Below are positions 35,940 to 45,184 of a stretch of DNA of 64,000 nt, piece after piece. Each line of letters begins with the position of its first letter. Position 1 is the stretch's first letter. The notes below the pieces were generated by a model. It saw nothing but the letters and a program-made list of their open reading frames with translations. It made no database searches and had not been told where the DNA came from. The translations under genes were made by a program, and so were the position numbers. The stretch comes from Proteiniphilum propionicum (lineage in GTDB: Bacteria > Bacteroidota > Bacteroidia > Bacteroidales > Dysgonomonadaceae), in the NCBI RefSeq assembly GCF_022267555.1, contig NZ_CP073586.1, positions 992,001 to 1,056,000 on the forward strand. The letters run 5' to 3'.

Positions 35940-36159
35940 CAGATGTTTTGACAAGCAAAGGTAACACGAGCCGCTACAGCGGTCAAGGCCAAGACGAGTG
36001 CCCTTACGGGCAGTCTTGCCCGCTGTATCGCCTCGTATTGGGAGTGGCTTATCAAAAATCTGTCCGACATCATAACATTGTATACATAAACAACTAATTT
36101 AGCAGTCTAATCAAAGACTGTCCTAAAAAGGGGTAGCTTACAGTTGCTAGGGTGCTTAC

Positions 36160-37334
36160 ATTACTTCAATGATAATATACATAACGCAAATGACTTCACC
36201 GTTAAAGACTGTATTCAGGTGATTAATGACTTCATTGAAATGTTTGTTATTGACAAACCAGAACAATTTAGAATAATAAATTTAGAGTTCGGGGTTAATG
36301 TAATATCAGATATACCGGTTCAGGATTTAATAACACGTGCAGAATATCACGGTAAAAATCGTTTCTTGAGTGATTCAGGCTTAAAGTATTCAAAGAAAAG
36401 CTATACAGCTAACAAGTACGGTCAAGCTAATAACTATAAAACGATTAAGTTCTACGCAAAAGGCTTACAATTTCCAGAGTATGCAGATAAGAACCTTTTT
36501 CGTTTTGAAGTCAAAAGCAAAAAAAGTCAATACATAAACACGTTAGGTATATCAGATTTATCAGATTTACTTAAATACGATGTTTATTCGAGGTTAACTG
36601 CAGCCATTTTAAGCGAATTTAGGGAAGTATTGATATTGTACAGCAAAAGTGCTAACGGATTAAGCAGGGGTCAAGCAAACAGCCTTGAAAAGTATTTAAA
36701 TACATATACTTGGTTCGAAGTATTACAGAAGCACCGTAACCAGTTCTACAGGATGAAAAAAAGGTTTCTTAATCTGTTAGACCAAACCGGATACAATATT
36801 CACAAAGTAACATACAAAGCCATAGAAGGTAAACTTGATTATCTTAATTCTCAACAGAAAGAAATTAAATACAACAGGGGTGCATTTTTACCACCTATCT
36901 CGAAAACCAAAAGGGTGCAGATTTACATATATATATACTATCAAACTGCACCTTTATGCCTAACTCGAATTTGTCCTGTCACTGGACTTAATTTAAACAG
37001 TGAAGAAGCCGGTTCAAAATATGCAAAATCCAAAACATTAAAGGAACTTCAAAGAAAAGACCCGATGTTATTTAACATAATCAGATATGACCTGCTTAAA
37101 GATTGTCTAAAAAGGCCACAAGATGCACCAACAGAAATTGATCATTTAACAAAGCAGATAAGAAACAGACATTATAAACTCAATCGGCCCAAGAATATGT
37201 TTTATTGGACGCACTATAAAGCAAACGATATTACAAACAGTTGTAAATTGACAAAAAAAGCCAAAATGATAGAAAAGAAGAGAATCATATCAAACCGTAA
37301 TATATTTCAATATTCATTAGATTTTTGTTACTAA
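36160..37334 (+). pseudogene. Gene II/X-type phage replication protein lacking its 5' end
   Basis: The frame is open across the IS66 end, but native sequence starts at 36160: HYFNDNIHNANDFTVKDCIQ, INLEFGVNV, then FLSDSGLKYSKKSY, NLFRFEVKSKKSQYI. These match the order of conserved blocks in filamentous-phage gene II/X (Phage_X/CRI) replication proteins. About 50 N-terminal residues are missing. The C-terminal region, with QIRNRHYKLNRPKNMF, is basic. It is a remnant of an inovirus-like or rolling-circle element. Confidence 0.55.
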
Positions 37335-37415
37335 ACATAAATCTGACCAATCTTAAATATATCTATTCTAAAACATTTTCATTAACTTCGCATCTAAGTT
37401 AAAATTTAACATCAA

Positions 37416-37441
37416 TTGATACCGGTATCGTTTTTGATACT
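37416..37441 (+). promoter_or_regulatory. Palindrome upstream of hsdM
   Basis: GATACCGGTATC, a perfect 12-bp palindrome, is followed by a half-site TGATAC; a TAACTTCG -7-like box lies ~75 bp before the hsdM start. It may control the restriction-modification operon. Confidence 0.35.
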
Positions 37442-37460
37442 ACCAGAATATAAATAACAA

Positions 37461-39263
37461 ATGAACAATTTTAAAGAAAAAGCCGATCTGATATGGCGGG
37501 TGGCTGATCTCCTCAGAGGCGACTATAAGCAGTCGGACTATGGAAAAGTAATACTTCCAATGACCGTAATCAGGCGACTGGATTGTGTCCTTGAACCTAC
37601 AAAACAGAAAGTATTAGATTATCTTCCTAAAGTACAAACACTTAATGAAGTAATTATAGAGAAGACACTGAACAAAGTTGCAGGCTTCAACTTCCATAAC
37701 AGAAGTCCTTTTAATTTTGACAAGCTGATAGCCGATCCAAATAATATTTCTTTAAATTTAAGAGCATATATAAATGGCTTTTCTGAAAGCGCGCGTGAAA
37801 TACTCGAGTATTTCAACTTTGATGTTCAGATAGACCTAATGGATGATCCAAGCACAGATCTTCTCTTCAGAGTCGTTAAATCCTTTCAGGAGATCGATCT
37901 TTCTGATATGGAGTCAATGGAAATGGGTTACGTGTTTGAAGACCTGATAAGAAGATTCTCCGAGCAATCTAATGAAACAGCCGGAGAACACTTTACACCG
38001 AGAGAGGTGATAAGATTGATGGTTAATATCCTATTTATCGAGGACAGAGACATCTTAACACAGGATGGAATTGTAAGAACTCTTTACGATCCGGCATGTG
38101 GTACAGGAGGAATGCTTTCAGTTGGAGAACAGTACGTGAAAGAGCTAAACCCTGATGCTGATCTAAAAGTATTCGGACAGGAGATAAACTCTGAGTCTTT
38201 TGCTATCTGTAAATCTGATATGCTTATCAAAGGTCAGAACCCAAGCAATATTAAGTTTGGAAACACTTTTACTGTAGATGGTCTGAAAGAAGAAGAGTTT
38301 GATTACATGTTATCAAACCCACCATTTGGAGTAGACTGGAAAAAAGCTGAAAAAATAATTAAGTCTGAAGCAAACAGCAAAGGATTTGATGGCAGATTTG
38401 GTGCAGGACTACCCAGAATAAACGATGGTGCATTACTATTCCTGCAACACATGATCTCCAAGATGAAAAAAGAGGGTAGTAGAATAGCTATAGTATTCAA
38501 CGGATCACCTCTTTTCACCGGTGCAGCAGAAAGTGGAGAAAGCAATATTCGCAGATGGATAATCGAGAACGACTGGCTGGAAGCTATCATTGCCCTACCC
38601 GATCAGTTGTTTTACAATACAGGTATCAGCACCTATATTTGGATAGTTACCAACAAAAAGAGCAAAGAACGTAAAGGGTATATCCAGCTAATTAATGCAA
38701 CCGGCACCAAGGACGAAGAACTATTAAAAGAAGGCAAAATTGAATTCAACCGTTTTTGGCAGAAGATGGACAGGAGCCTTGGTAATAAGCGCAAGAAGAT
38801 AGCCGAAAACGGTAATGAAAAAGGCATTGGATTTATTACTGATCTTTATGGTAATTTCGAAGAGAATGAGTTTGTGAAAATCCTGCCAAATGAATACTTC
38901 GGATATTGGCGAGTAACTGTTGAACGGCCTTTGAAGGATGAAAAAGGAAAAGTAATCAAAACTAAGGGTAAGCCAAAACCAGATACATCACTCAGAGATT
39001 ACGAAAATATACCATTCCTGAAAAAGGAAGCTAACGGCAAACTTGTTCCTCAAACTATAGAAGAGTATTTTGAAGCAGAAGTAAAGCCTCATCTGCCAGA
39101 AGCATGGATTGACGAAAGTAAAACCAAAACAGGTTACGAAATCAATTTCACAAAGTATTTCTATGAGTTCAAGCCATTAAGATCTCTATCAGAGATAAAA
39201 GCTGATATTCTGGAATTAGAAGAAAGAACGTTTGGCAGGGCGCATAAGGTATTGGAGATATGA
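37461..39263 (+). CDS. hsdM: Type I restriction-modification methyltransferase HsdM
   Basis: 600 residues. N-terminal HsdM_N helical domain, then the SAM site DPACGTGGML (~209) and the catalytic motif SNPPFGVDW (~284), which marks an N6-adenine methyltransferase. The C-terminal segment is longer than in EcoKI but usual for Bacteroidetes. It modifies the DNA site chosen by HsdS and is required for restriction. First gene of the operon hsdM-rhuM-hsdS-hsdR. No damage seen. Confidence 0.95.
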   Translation: MNNFKEKADLIWRVADLLRGDYKQSDYGKVILPMTVIRRLDCVLEPTKQKVLDYLPKVQTLNEVIIEKTLNKVAGFNFHNRSPFNFDKLIADPNNISLNLRAYINGFSESAREILEYFNFDVQIDLMDDPSTDLLFRVVKSFQEIDLSDMESMEMGYVFEDLIRRFSEQSNETAGEHFTPREVIRLMVNILFIEDRDILTQDGIVRTLYDPACGTGGMLSVGEQYVKELNPDADLKVFGQEINSESFAICKSDMLIKGQNPSNIKFGNTFTVDGLKEEEFDYMLSNPPFGVDWKKAEKIIKSEANSKGFDGRFGAGLPRINDGALLFLQHMISKMKKEGSRIAIVFNGSPLFTGAAESGESNIRRWIIENDWLEAIIALPDQLFYNTGISTYIWIVTNKKSKERKGYIQLINATGTKDEELLKEGKIEFNRFWQKMDRSLGNKRKKIAENGNEKGIGFITDLYGNFEENEFVKILPNEYFGYWRVTVERPLKDEKGKVIKTKGKPKPDTSLRDYENIPFLKKEANGKLVPQTIEEYFEAEVKPHLPEAWIDESKTKTGYEINFTKYFYEFKPLRSLSEIKADILELEERTFGRAHKVLEI

Positions 39264-39267
39264 GATT

Positions 39268-39339
39268 ACCATGCAAGTTACCATGCAAGTTACCATGCAA
39301 GTTACCATGCAAGTCACCATGCATGTTACCCCGCATGTT
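39268..39339 (+). repeat. Six tandem 12-bp repeats between hsdM and rhuM
   Basis: Units: ACCATGCAAGTT three times, then ACCATGCAAGTC, ACCATGCATGTT and ACCCCGCATGTT. They start 4 bp after the hsdM stop. 12 bp is a multiple of three, and the opposite strand encodes a Cys-Met-Val-Thr repeat. There are no spacers, so it is not a CRISPR array. Confidence 0.85.
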
Positions 39340-39368
39340 TTAGATACAATTAAAAATGTAAAAGAACT

Positions 39369-40373
39369 ATGATTGAAAGCAAAGGTGATATAATAATTTA
39401 TAAAACTGTAGATGGTAAAGCATCTATAGCACTGTATGCAGTGGATGGTACTGTATGGATGAATCAAAGTCAGCTGGCTGAACTTTTTGACACCTCAAAA
39501 CAAAACATAAGCCAGCACATTATAAACATTTTGTCAGACAGAGAGTTGCCTGAAGTTTCAGTTGTAAAGAATTACTTTACAACTGCCTCAGATGGTAAGC
39601 AATACGAAGTAACATTCTATTCACTTGAGATGATTTTGTCCATTGGATTCAGAGTACGTAGTAAACGTGGAATACAATTCCGACAGTGGGCAAACAGAAA
39701 TCTTAAAGAGTATATGGTCAAAGGGTTTGTAATGGATGATGAACGATTAAAAAACCCTGATGGAAGACCAGACTATTTTGATGAGTTACTGAAAAGAATC
39801 AGAGATATACGAGCTTCTGAAAAAAGATTCTACCAAAAAGTTCGAGATCTTTTTGCACTTAGTAGCGATTATGATGGTACAGATAAATCAACCCAAATGT
39901 TTTTTGCGGAAACACAAAATAAGCTGCTCTATGCAGTAACCGGTAAAACAGCTGCAGAAATAATTATTTCACGGGCAGATCACACACAACCCAATATGAA
40001 TCTAACCTCATGGAAAGGGCAGATTGTAAGAAAACAAGACATTTACACTGCCAAAAACTACCTTAATCACGATGAGATTGATACTCTCAATCGGTTAGTA
40101 GTACTTTTTCTTGAAAGTGCTGAACTAAGGGCTAAAAATCGACAAGATCTCACAATCCAATTCTGGAGAGACAATATTGATAAGATTCTCGATTTTCAGG
40201 ATAAAAAAGTTTTAAACCATGCCGGAAGTATATCTAATGCAGATATGGAGAAACAGGTAAACAGAATCTATGAACTGTTTGATCAGCGCAGAAAGATTGA
40301 ATCAGCTCAAAAAGCAGATGATGAAGACTTGGAAGAGCTCAAAAGACTGGAAGAAAAGATAAAGAAGAAATGA
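39369..40373 (+). CDS. rhuM: RhuM family protein
   Basis: 334 residues. Strong RhuM features: VWMNQSQLAELFDTSKQNISQH (~30-51), FYSLEMILSIGFRVRSKRGI (~86-105), FRQWANRNLKEYMVKGFVMDDERL (~108-131), and a Fic-like tail. RhuM genes are often inserted in type I restriction operons; the role is unsettled, with a link to toxin-like or regulatory functions. It overlaps hsdS by 4 bp (ATGA). Confidence 0.9.
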   Translation: MIESKGDIIIYKTVDGKASIALYAVDGTVWMNQSQLAELFDTSKQNISQHIINILSDRELPEVSVVKNYFTTASDGKQYEVTFYSLEMILSIGFRVRSKRGIQFRQWANRNLKEYMVKGFVMDDERLKNPDGRPDYFDELLKRIRDIRASEKRFYQKVRDLFALSSDYDGTDKSTQMFFAETQNKLLYAVTGKTAAEIIISRADHTQPNMNLTSWKGQIVRKQDIYTAKNYLNHDEIDTLNRLVVLFLESAELRAKNRQDLTIQFWRDNIDKILDFQDKKVLNHAGSISNADMEKQVNRIYELFDQRRKIESAQKADDEDLEELKRLEEKIKKK

Positions 40374-41668
40374 AAAAATACGATTCATATAAAGATTCAG
40401 GTATTGAATGGATTGGTGAGATTCCGAGTCATTGGGCGGTTAATAAAGTGAAGCATAACTTCTCCTTTAAAACTGGATTTACACCACCCAGTGGCAAATC
40501 AGAATATTATGAGGATGGTACCCATGTGTGGATTAATATTAGTGATTTACAAGAAAAAGAGATAAGCGACTCAGTGAATAAGATAACTGATAAAGCAATT
40601 GAAGACTTCAAGCCTGAAATTGTACAGAAAGGATCTTTACTCTATAGTTTTAAGTTATCTGTAGGACGTGTTGGATTCAACACTATGGATTGTTACACTA
40701 ATGAAGCTATATTTTCAATAAATCCAGATAGCTCTACAAATCTAAATTTCTTTTATTATTCTCTTCCTGATCAAATATTAAAGAATGCAAACGAAAATAT
40801 TTATGGTGCTAAAATACTGAATCAAGAGCTAATAAAAAATGCATACTTAGTTATACCGCCAACAACTGAACAAACCTCCATCGCCAACTTCCTCGACCTC
40901 AAAACCTCTGAAATTGATGAGCTGATTGCCGACAAAAAACGTTTGTTAGAACTTTATGAAGAAGAAAAAACTGCTATCATTAACCAAGCTGTTACAAAAG
41001 GTCTCGATCCTAATGTACCTATGAAAGATTCAGGTATTGAGTGGTTGGGTGAAATTCCGGAGCATTGGGAGGTGAAGAAGTTGAAATATGTTGCGGATAT
41101 CATACTTGGTAAAATGTTGACTCCAGAAGACAAAGGAAATTATAAATTGAAACCATACTTAAGGGCAGCTAATTTATGTTGGCATCATGTCAATGTAGAA
41201 GATGTAAAAGAAATGTGGTTTTCTGAAAAGGAATTAGAAAAATACCTTGTCACCAAAAATGATCTATTAGTGAGCGAAGGTGGAGAAGTGGGGAGAACAT
41301 GTATTTGGAATGAAGAACTTAATGAGTGCTATATACAAAATTCGGTTCATAAAGTTACTGTGAATAATAAATGTGATCCAAGCTATTTTTTACAACTATT
41401 CTATCTGTATGGAGTAAAAGGAGCTTTTGACTTAGTTGTAAACAAGATAAGTATCGCTCATTTGACACGTGAAAAGTTAAAAGAGGTTGAATTCACACTA
41501 CCTCCTCTATCTGAACAAAAAGTTATAGTCCACCACATCGAATCCGAGTGCTCAAAAATTGACTTTAAAAAAGCCCGCACAGAAGAGCTAATCGAACTAC
41601 TAACAGAATATCGCACAGCTTTAATAAGTGAAGCAGTAACAGGAAAAATAAAGGTAATTGAAGATTAA
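40370..41668 (+). CDS. hsdS: Type I specificity subunit HsdS
   Basis: 432 residues with two target-recognition domains, each introduced by the same repeat: DSGIEWIGEIPSHW (~6) and DSGIEWLGEIPEHW (~221). Each domain ends in a conserved helix (FLDLKTSEIDELIADKKRLLELYEE and IESECSKIDFKKARTEELIELL) that sets the distance between the two half-sites. It fixes the sequence methylated and restricted. A second HsdS-like tail at 19279-19586 could once have been an alternative specificity source. Confidence 0.95.
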   Translation: MKKYDSYKDSGIEWIGEIPSHWAVNKVKHNFSFKTGFTPPSGKSEYYEDGTHVWINISDLQEKEISDSVNKITDKAIEDFKPEIVQKGSLLYSFKLSVGRVGFNTMDCYTNEAIFSINPDSSTNLNFFYYSLPDQILKNANENIYGAKILNQELIKNAYLVIPPTTEQTSIANFLDLKTSEIDELIADKKRLLELYEEEKTAIINQAVTKGLDPNVPMKDSGIEWLGEIPEHWEVKKLKYVADIILGKMLTPEDKGNYKLKPYLRAANLCWHHVNVEDVKEMWFSEKELEKYLVTKNDLLVSEGGEVGRTCIWNEELNECYIQNSVHKVTVNNKCDPSYFLQLFYLYGVKGAFDLVVNKISIAHLTREKLKEVEFTLPPLSEQKVIVHHIESECSKIDFKKARTEELIELLTEYRTALISEAVTGKIKVIED

Positions 41669-41680
41669 GAATCATAAACT

Positions 41681-44668
41681 ATGAATATCACAACCGAAAA
41701 CACATTTGAAACTGCATTGGTGCAGTCGCTGACAGAAAAAGGTGGGTACACTCAGGGCAATGCTCAGGATTATAGCCATGAGCTTGGACTGTTCAAATAT
41801 GAGGTGTTGAAATTTCTTCAGGAGACACAGCCAAAACGATGGGAAAGGGTGTCTTCTATACATGGTGATAATGTTGATGAAAGAATAATACAAAGGCTTT
41901 ATCGTGAACTGGATCTGCGTGGAAGCCTTGATGTTCTTCGTAATGGTTTTGTGGATAATGGTGTTCGGTTTCAGATGGCATATTACAAACCTGCTTCAAC
42001 GCTTAACCCTGAAGCTACGGAGCTATATAATCAGAATAGCTTAAAGGTCTACAGGCAGGTCTATTATAGCTCTAAGAACATGAATTCGGTTGATGTGCTT
42101 TTATCTCTTAACGGAATACCTTTAGCTACTCTTGAACTTAAGAACCAGTTCACTGGACAGGATGTCGGTAATGCTCTAAAGCAATATGGCACTTCAAGAG
42201 ATAACAGAGAACTGCTGTTTGCGTTCAAAAAGCGTACTCTTGTGCATTTTGCTGTTGATCAGGATGAGGTTTATATGACAACCAAGCTTGATGGCAGTAA
42301 AACATTCTGGCTTCCGTTTAATAAAGGCTATAACCATGGAAAGGGGAATCCACTAAATCCCGATGGTTATAAAACTGCTTACTTATGGGAGAATATTCTG
42401 CAAAAAGATAGCTGGTTGGAGATTATACAGAGTTTTGCACATCTTGAAAAGGAAGAATTCACCACAGGTACCAGTACTTATATCAAAGAGAAACTGATAT
42501 TTCCAAGGTATCATCAACTAGATACTGTAAGGGAGATAACTGAAGATGTTTTAGATAAAGGTTGCGGCAAGAACTATCTTGTTCAGCACTCTGCAGGTTC
42601 TGGAAAGAGTAACACAATCGCATGGCTGTCATACAGGCTGTCCAGCTTGCACAACTCACTTGATGAAAGAGTATTTGATTCTGTTATTGTTATTACAGAT
42701 AGAAGAGTACTCGACAAACAACTACAGGATACTATCTATCAGTTCGAACATAAAACAGGTGTTGTTCAAAAGATAGATAAGGATAGTGAACAATTGGCTA
42801 TAGCACTTACTTATGGAACAAATATTATTATTACCACATTGCAAAAATTCCCGTATGTTATTGACAAAGTAAAAGACCTGCCGGAACGCAAGTATGCTGT
42901 AATTATAGATGAAGCTCATAGTTCACAGGGTGGTGAAGCAAGTAAAAAGCTTAAAGAGGTATTATCATCCAAATCATCGGATGAAGCTGTAGCAGATGAT
43001 CAGGAAGATGATTATACTGAAGAAGATTATATCAGGGAACAAATCGAGAAATCAGCTATTTCGAGAGGTAAACAGAATAACATATCTTTCTTTGCATTTA
43101 CAGCAACTCCAAAATACAAGACTCTGCAGGTATTCGGAGAAAAGGATGAGAATGGCAAACCTGCACCTTTTCATCTTTACTCAATGCGACAAGCTATTGA
43201 AGAAGGTTTTATAAAGGATGTTCTGCTTAATTACACAACCTATGAGCTCTACTATAAGTTATCTAAAGCTATTGAAGATGATCCTAAGCTAAACAAGGGT
43301 AAAGCATCAAAAGCTATTGGTAAATACGTGTCATTGCACCCACATAATCTGGCACAGAAGACTGAAATCATTATTGAGCATTTCAGGCAGGTGGTATCCA
43401 AGAAAATAGGAGGTAAGGCTAAAGCTATGGTAGTTTGTAGCTCAAGACTTCATGCTAAACGATATTTTGAGGAGTTTGAGCGATATATCAAAGCAATGGG
43501 TTATGGAAATGATATCAAGATATTAGTAGCTTTCTCCGGCAAAGTGATAGATGACAATGCACCTGACGGTGTGTCTGAACCGCAAATGACAGGTTACAGC
43601 GAAAAAGAACTACCCAATGTATTTGTAAAAAATGAATATAAGATTCTGATTGTTGCCGATAAATATCAGACGGGATTTGATCAGCCTCTTCTGCATACAA
43701 TGTATGTGGATAAGAAACTGTCAGGAGTTAAGGCTGTACAAACTCTCTCACGTCTTAACAGAAATCATCCCGGTAAGGAAGATCCATTTGTATTGGATTT
43801 TGTTAATGACAGGGAAACAATCTTAGCTTCTTTCCAGCCATATTATGAGGTAACGACCGTAAAAGAAGAGACTGATGTAAATCATTTGTATGATCTTAAA
43901 GGTAAGCTCGATGAATTTCAGGTCTATTGGGTGCAGGAGATTGATGACTTTGCCAATATCTATTTTGATCCTGAAGCAAAACAAAATAGTGCTGTACATC
44001 AAAAACGTCTTTATGCTATCACTGATAAAGCTGTTGAGAGATACAAAGCAATAGAAAAGGAAGAAAAACAGGATGAGTTTAAAAAAGGATTACGTACATG
44101 GACAAATCTGTATGCTTTCTTAGCGCAGATTATGCCTTTCACGGATACGGAATTCGAGAAGTTCTATGCTTATGCCAAGCTATTGCAAACAAGATTACCG
44201 AGAAGAAATCTCTCCGATACTGTACATTTAGATGATGAACTGGCACTTGAGTATTATCGCCTTCAAAAGATAAAAGAGGGTGCAATTGTTCTTGAAAAAG
44301 GAGAAGAAGGTGAATTGAGCGGAACTTCGGAAGCTGGACTAAAAAGATCTAAGAAAGAAGAAGCACACTTATCAGAAATAATTGATGTACTTAATGAACG
44401 ATTTGGAACCGAATTTGATGAAGCAGACCGACTTTTCTTTGATCAGATAGAAGCTGAGCTCATGGAGGATGAAACCCTGCAGAAACAGGCAAAAGTAAAC
44501 AGATTAGACACTTTCAAATTTGCATTTGATGATAACTTCATTGATGTACTAATTAGCAGGGTAGAACAGAACAGCGAGATCGTAGATAAGATACTTACCA
44601 ATAAAGCATTTGGTGATTGGGTGAAGGATTTTTATATGAAAAGAACATACTCAAGGCTAAATCAGTAA
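41681..44668 (+). CDS. hsdR: Type I restriction endonuclease subunit HsdR
   Basis: 995 residues. The N-terminal nuclease has GIPLATLELKNQF (~146-158), the PD-(D/E)xK core. The SF2 motor has HSAGSGKSNTIAW (~302), IIDEAHSSQGG (~408) and FFAFTATPKYKT (~470), with QTGFDQPLLHTMYVDK in the second motor domain. A helical C-terminal region binds the methylase. It translocates DNA and cleaves away from the site. Intact and 12 bp after hsdS. Confidence 0.95.
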   Translation: MNITTENTFETALVQSLTEKGGYTQGNAQDYSHELGLFKYEVLKFLQETQPKRWERVSSIHGDNVDERIIQRLYRELDLRGSLDVLRNGFVDNGVRFQMAYYKPASTLNPEATELYNQNSLKVYRQVYYSSKNMNSVDVLLSLNGIPLATLELKNQFTGQDVGNALKQYGTSRDNRELLFAFKKRTLVHFAVDQDEVYMTTKLDGSKTFWLPFNKGYNHGKGNPLNPDGYKTAYLWENILQKDSWLEIIQSFAHLEKEEFTTGTSTYIKEKLIFPRYHQLDTVREITEDVLDKGCGKNYLVQHSAGSGKSNTIAWLSYRLSSLHNSLDERVFDSVIVITDRRVLDKQLQDTIYQFEHKTGVVQKIDKDSEQLAIALTYGTNIIITTLQKFPYVIDKVKDLPERKYAVIIDEAHSSQGGEASKKLKEVLSSKSSDEAVADDQEDDYTEEDYIREQIEKSAISRGKQNNISFFAFTATPKYKTLQVFGEKDENGKPAPFHLYSMRQAIEEGFIKDVLLNYTTYELYYKLSKAIEDDPKLNKGKASKAIGKYVSLHPHNLAQKTEIIIEHFRQVVSKKIGGKAKAMVVCSSRLHAKRYFEEFERYIKAMGYGNDIKILVAFSGKVIDDNAPDGVSEPQMTGYSEKELPNVFVKNEYKILIVADKYQTGFDQPLLHTMYVDKKLSGVKAVQTLSRLNRNHPGKEDPFVLDFVNDRETILASFQPYYEVTTVKEETDVNHLYDLKGKLDEFQVYWVQEIDDFANIYFDPEAKQNSAVHQKRLYAITDKAVERYKAIEKEEKQDEFKKGLRTWTNLYAFLAQIMPFTDTEFEKFYAYAKLLQTRLPRRNLSDTVHLDDELALEYYRLQKIKEGAIVLEKGEEGELSGTSEAGLKRSKKEEAHLSEIIDVLNERFGTEFDEADRLFFDQIEAELMEDETLQKQAKVNRLDTFKFAFDDNFIDVLISRVEQNSEIVDKILTNKAFGDWVKDFYMKRTYSRLNQ

Positions 44669-44674
44669 TAAGTT

Positions 44675-44875
44675 ATGGAAGATTTAGTAACCATATCAGC
44701 CAATTTAGGGACTAAAGAAGAACCATTAATCGTACGAATGGGTATTACCACTCAAGCGCATTCACTAATGAAAGAAATGTTGGAGAATGAACCAAAGCCA
44801 GTAAGCAACGAACGGTGGAATAAGATAATGTTTGAAGCATCTAAGAGGTATCCACCAGAGAAAAATAAAAGATGA
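44675..44875 (+). CDS. Small HsdR-linked protein
   Basis: 66 residues, starting 6 bp after hsdR, so part of the operon. It is paralogous to 24882-25070 over its full length. No known domain; it has a conserved GxTxxA core and a RW...EASxxxP block. It may be an immunity, assembly or antirestriction-type modulator of the restriction system; this is only positional inference. Confidence 0.65.
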   Translation: MEDLVTISANLGTKEEPLIVRMGITTQAHSLMKEMLENEPKPVSNERWNKIMFEASKRYPPEKNKR

Positions 44876-45152
44876 CGGAATGTTTATGTTTATAATGGTA
44901 ACTGAATTAGTGCATTACTGCAATCCCAATATTGGGTAATTAATTAATGGTCTATTTTATGTAGCCTAAAACTAACAAGTTTAGTAATTATTTCAACTGA
45001 TTGTCAGCAAGTTGACATTTTGAGAAATCGATGCGAATTACCGTTCTCTAAAACCCTGTATAAACCCTATTTATTTAAAGAAATTGCATAAATGAATCAG
45101 TAGATTCTATTTGAGATATTTATTCTATCCTTAGAGTATCATTAAAAAACGT
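44876..45152. other. Intergenic spacer
   Basis: No gene seen. It holds a short palindrome CCCAATATTGGG (44925-44936) and AT-rich sequence leading to the promoter of the FKBP gene. Confidence 0.5.
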
Positions 45153-45160
45153 TATATTTG
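45153..45160 (+). promoter_or_regulatory. -7 box of the FKBP lipoprotein gene
   Basis: TATATTTG matches TAnnTTTG, 24 bp before the ATG at 45185. It also argues against the upstream TTG as start. Confidence 0.6.
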
Positions 45161-45184
45161 CTTTTCAGCTCAAAACAATATATC

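Larger units (their letters stand above)
34776..36142 (+). mobile_element. IS3-family element, IS407-like, copy 3
   Basis: 1,367 bp flanked by GTTG on both sides (34772-34775, 36143-36146). Almost identical to copy 1. It is inserted in the right end of IS66-2. Confidence 0.95.
32223..36159 (+). mobile_element. IS66-family element 2, split by IS3 copy 3
   Basis: Same ends and genes as element 1. IS3 copy 3 sits in its 3' tail; after it GTTGCTAGGGTGCTTAC completes the IS66 end. The outer flanks (ATAATTCA, ATTACTTC) do not match, and a relaxase tail and a replication gene are each cut at its two borders. Confidence 0.9.

Noticed and set aside
18100-36073. Several long antisense frames across the IS transposase genes
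   Set aside because: They mirror the conserved transposase frames in all three IS copies and have no independent support.
39268-39339. CRISPR array
   Set aside because: Units are 12 bp with no spacers, and no cas genes are in the window.
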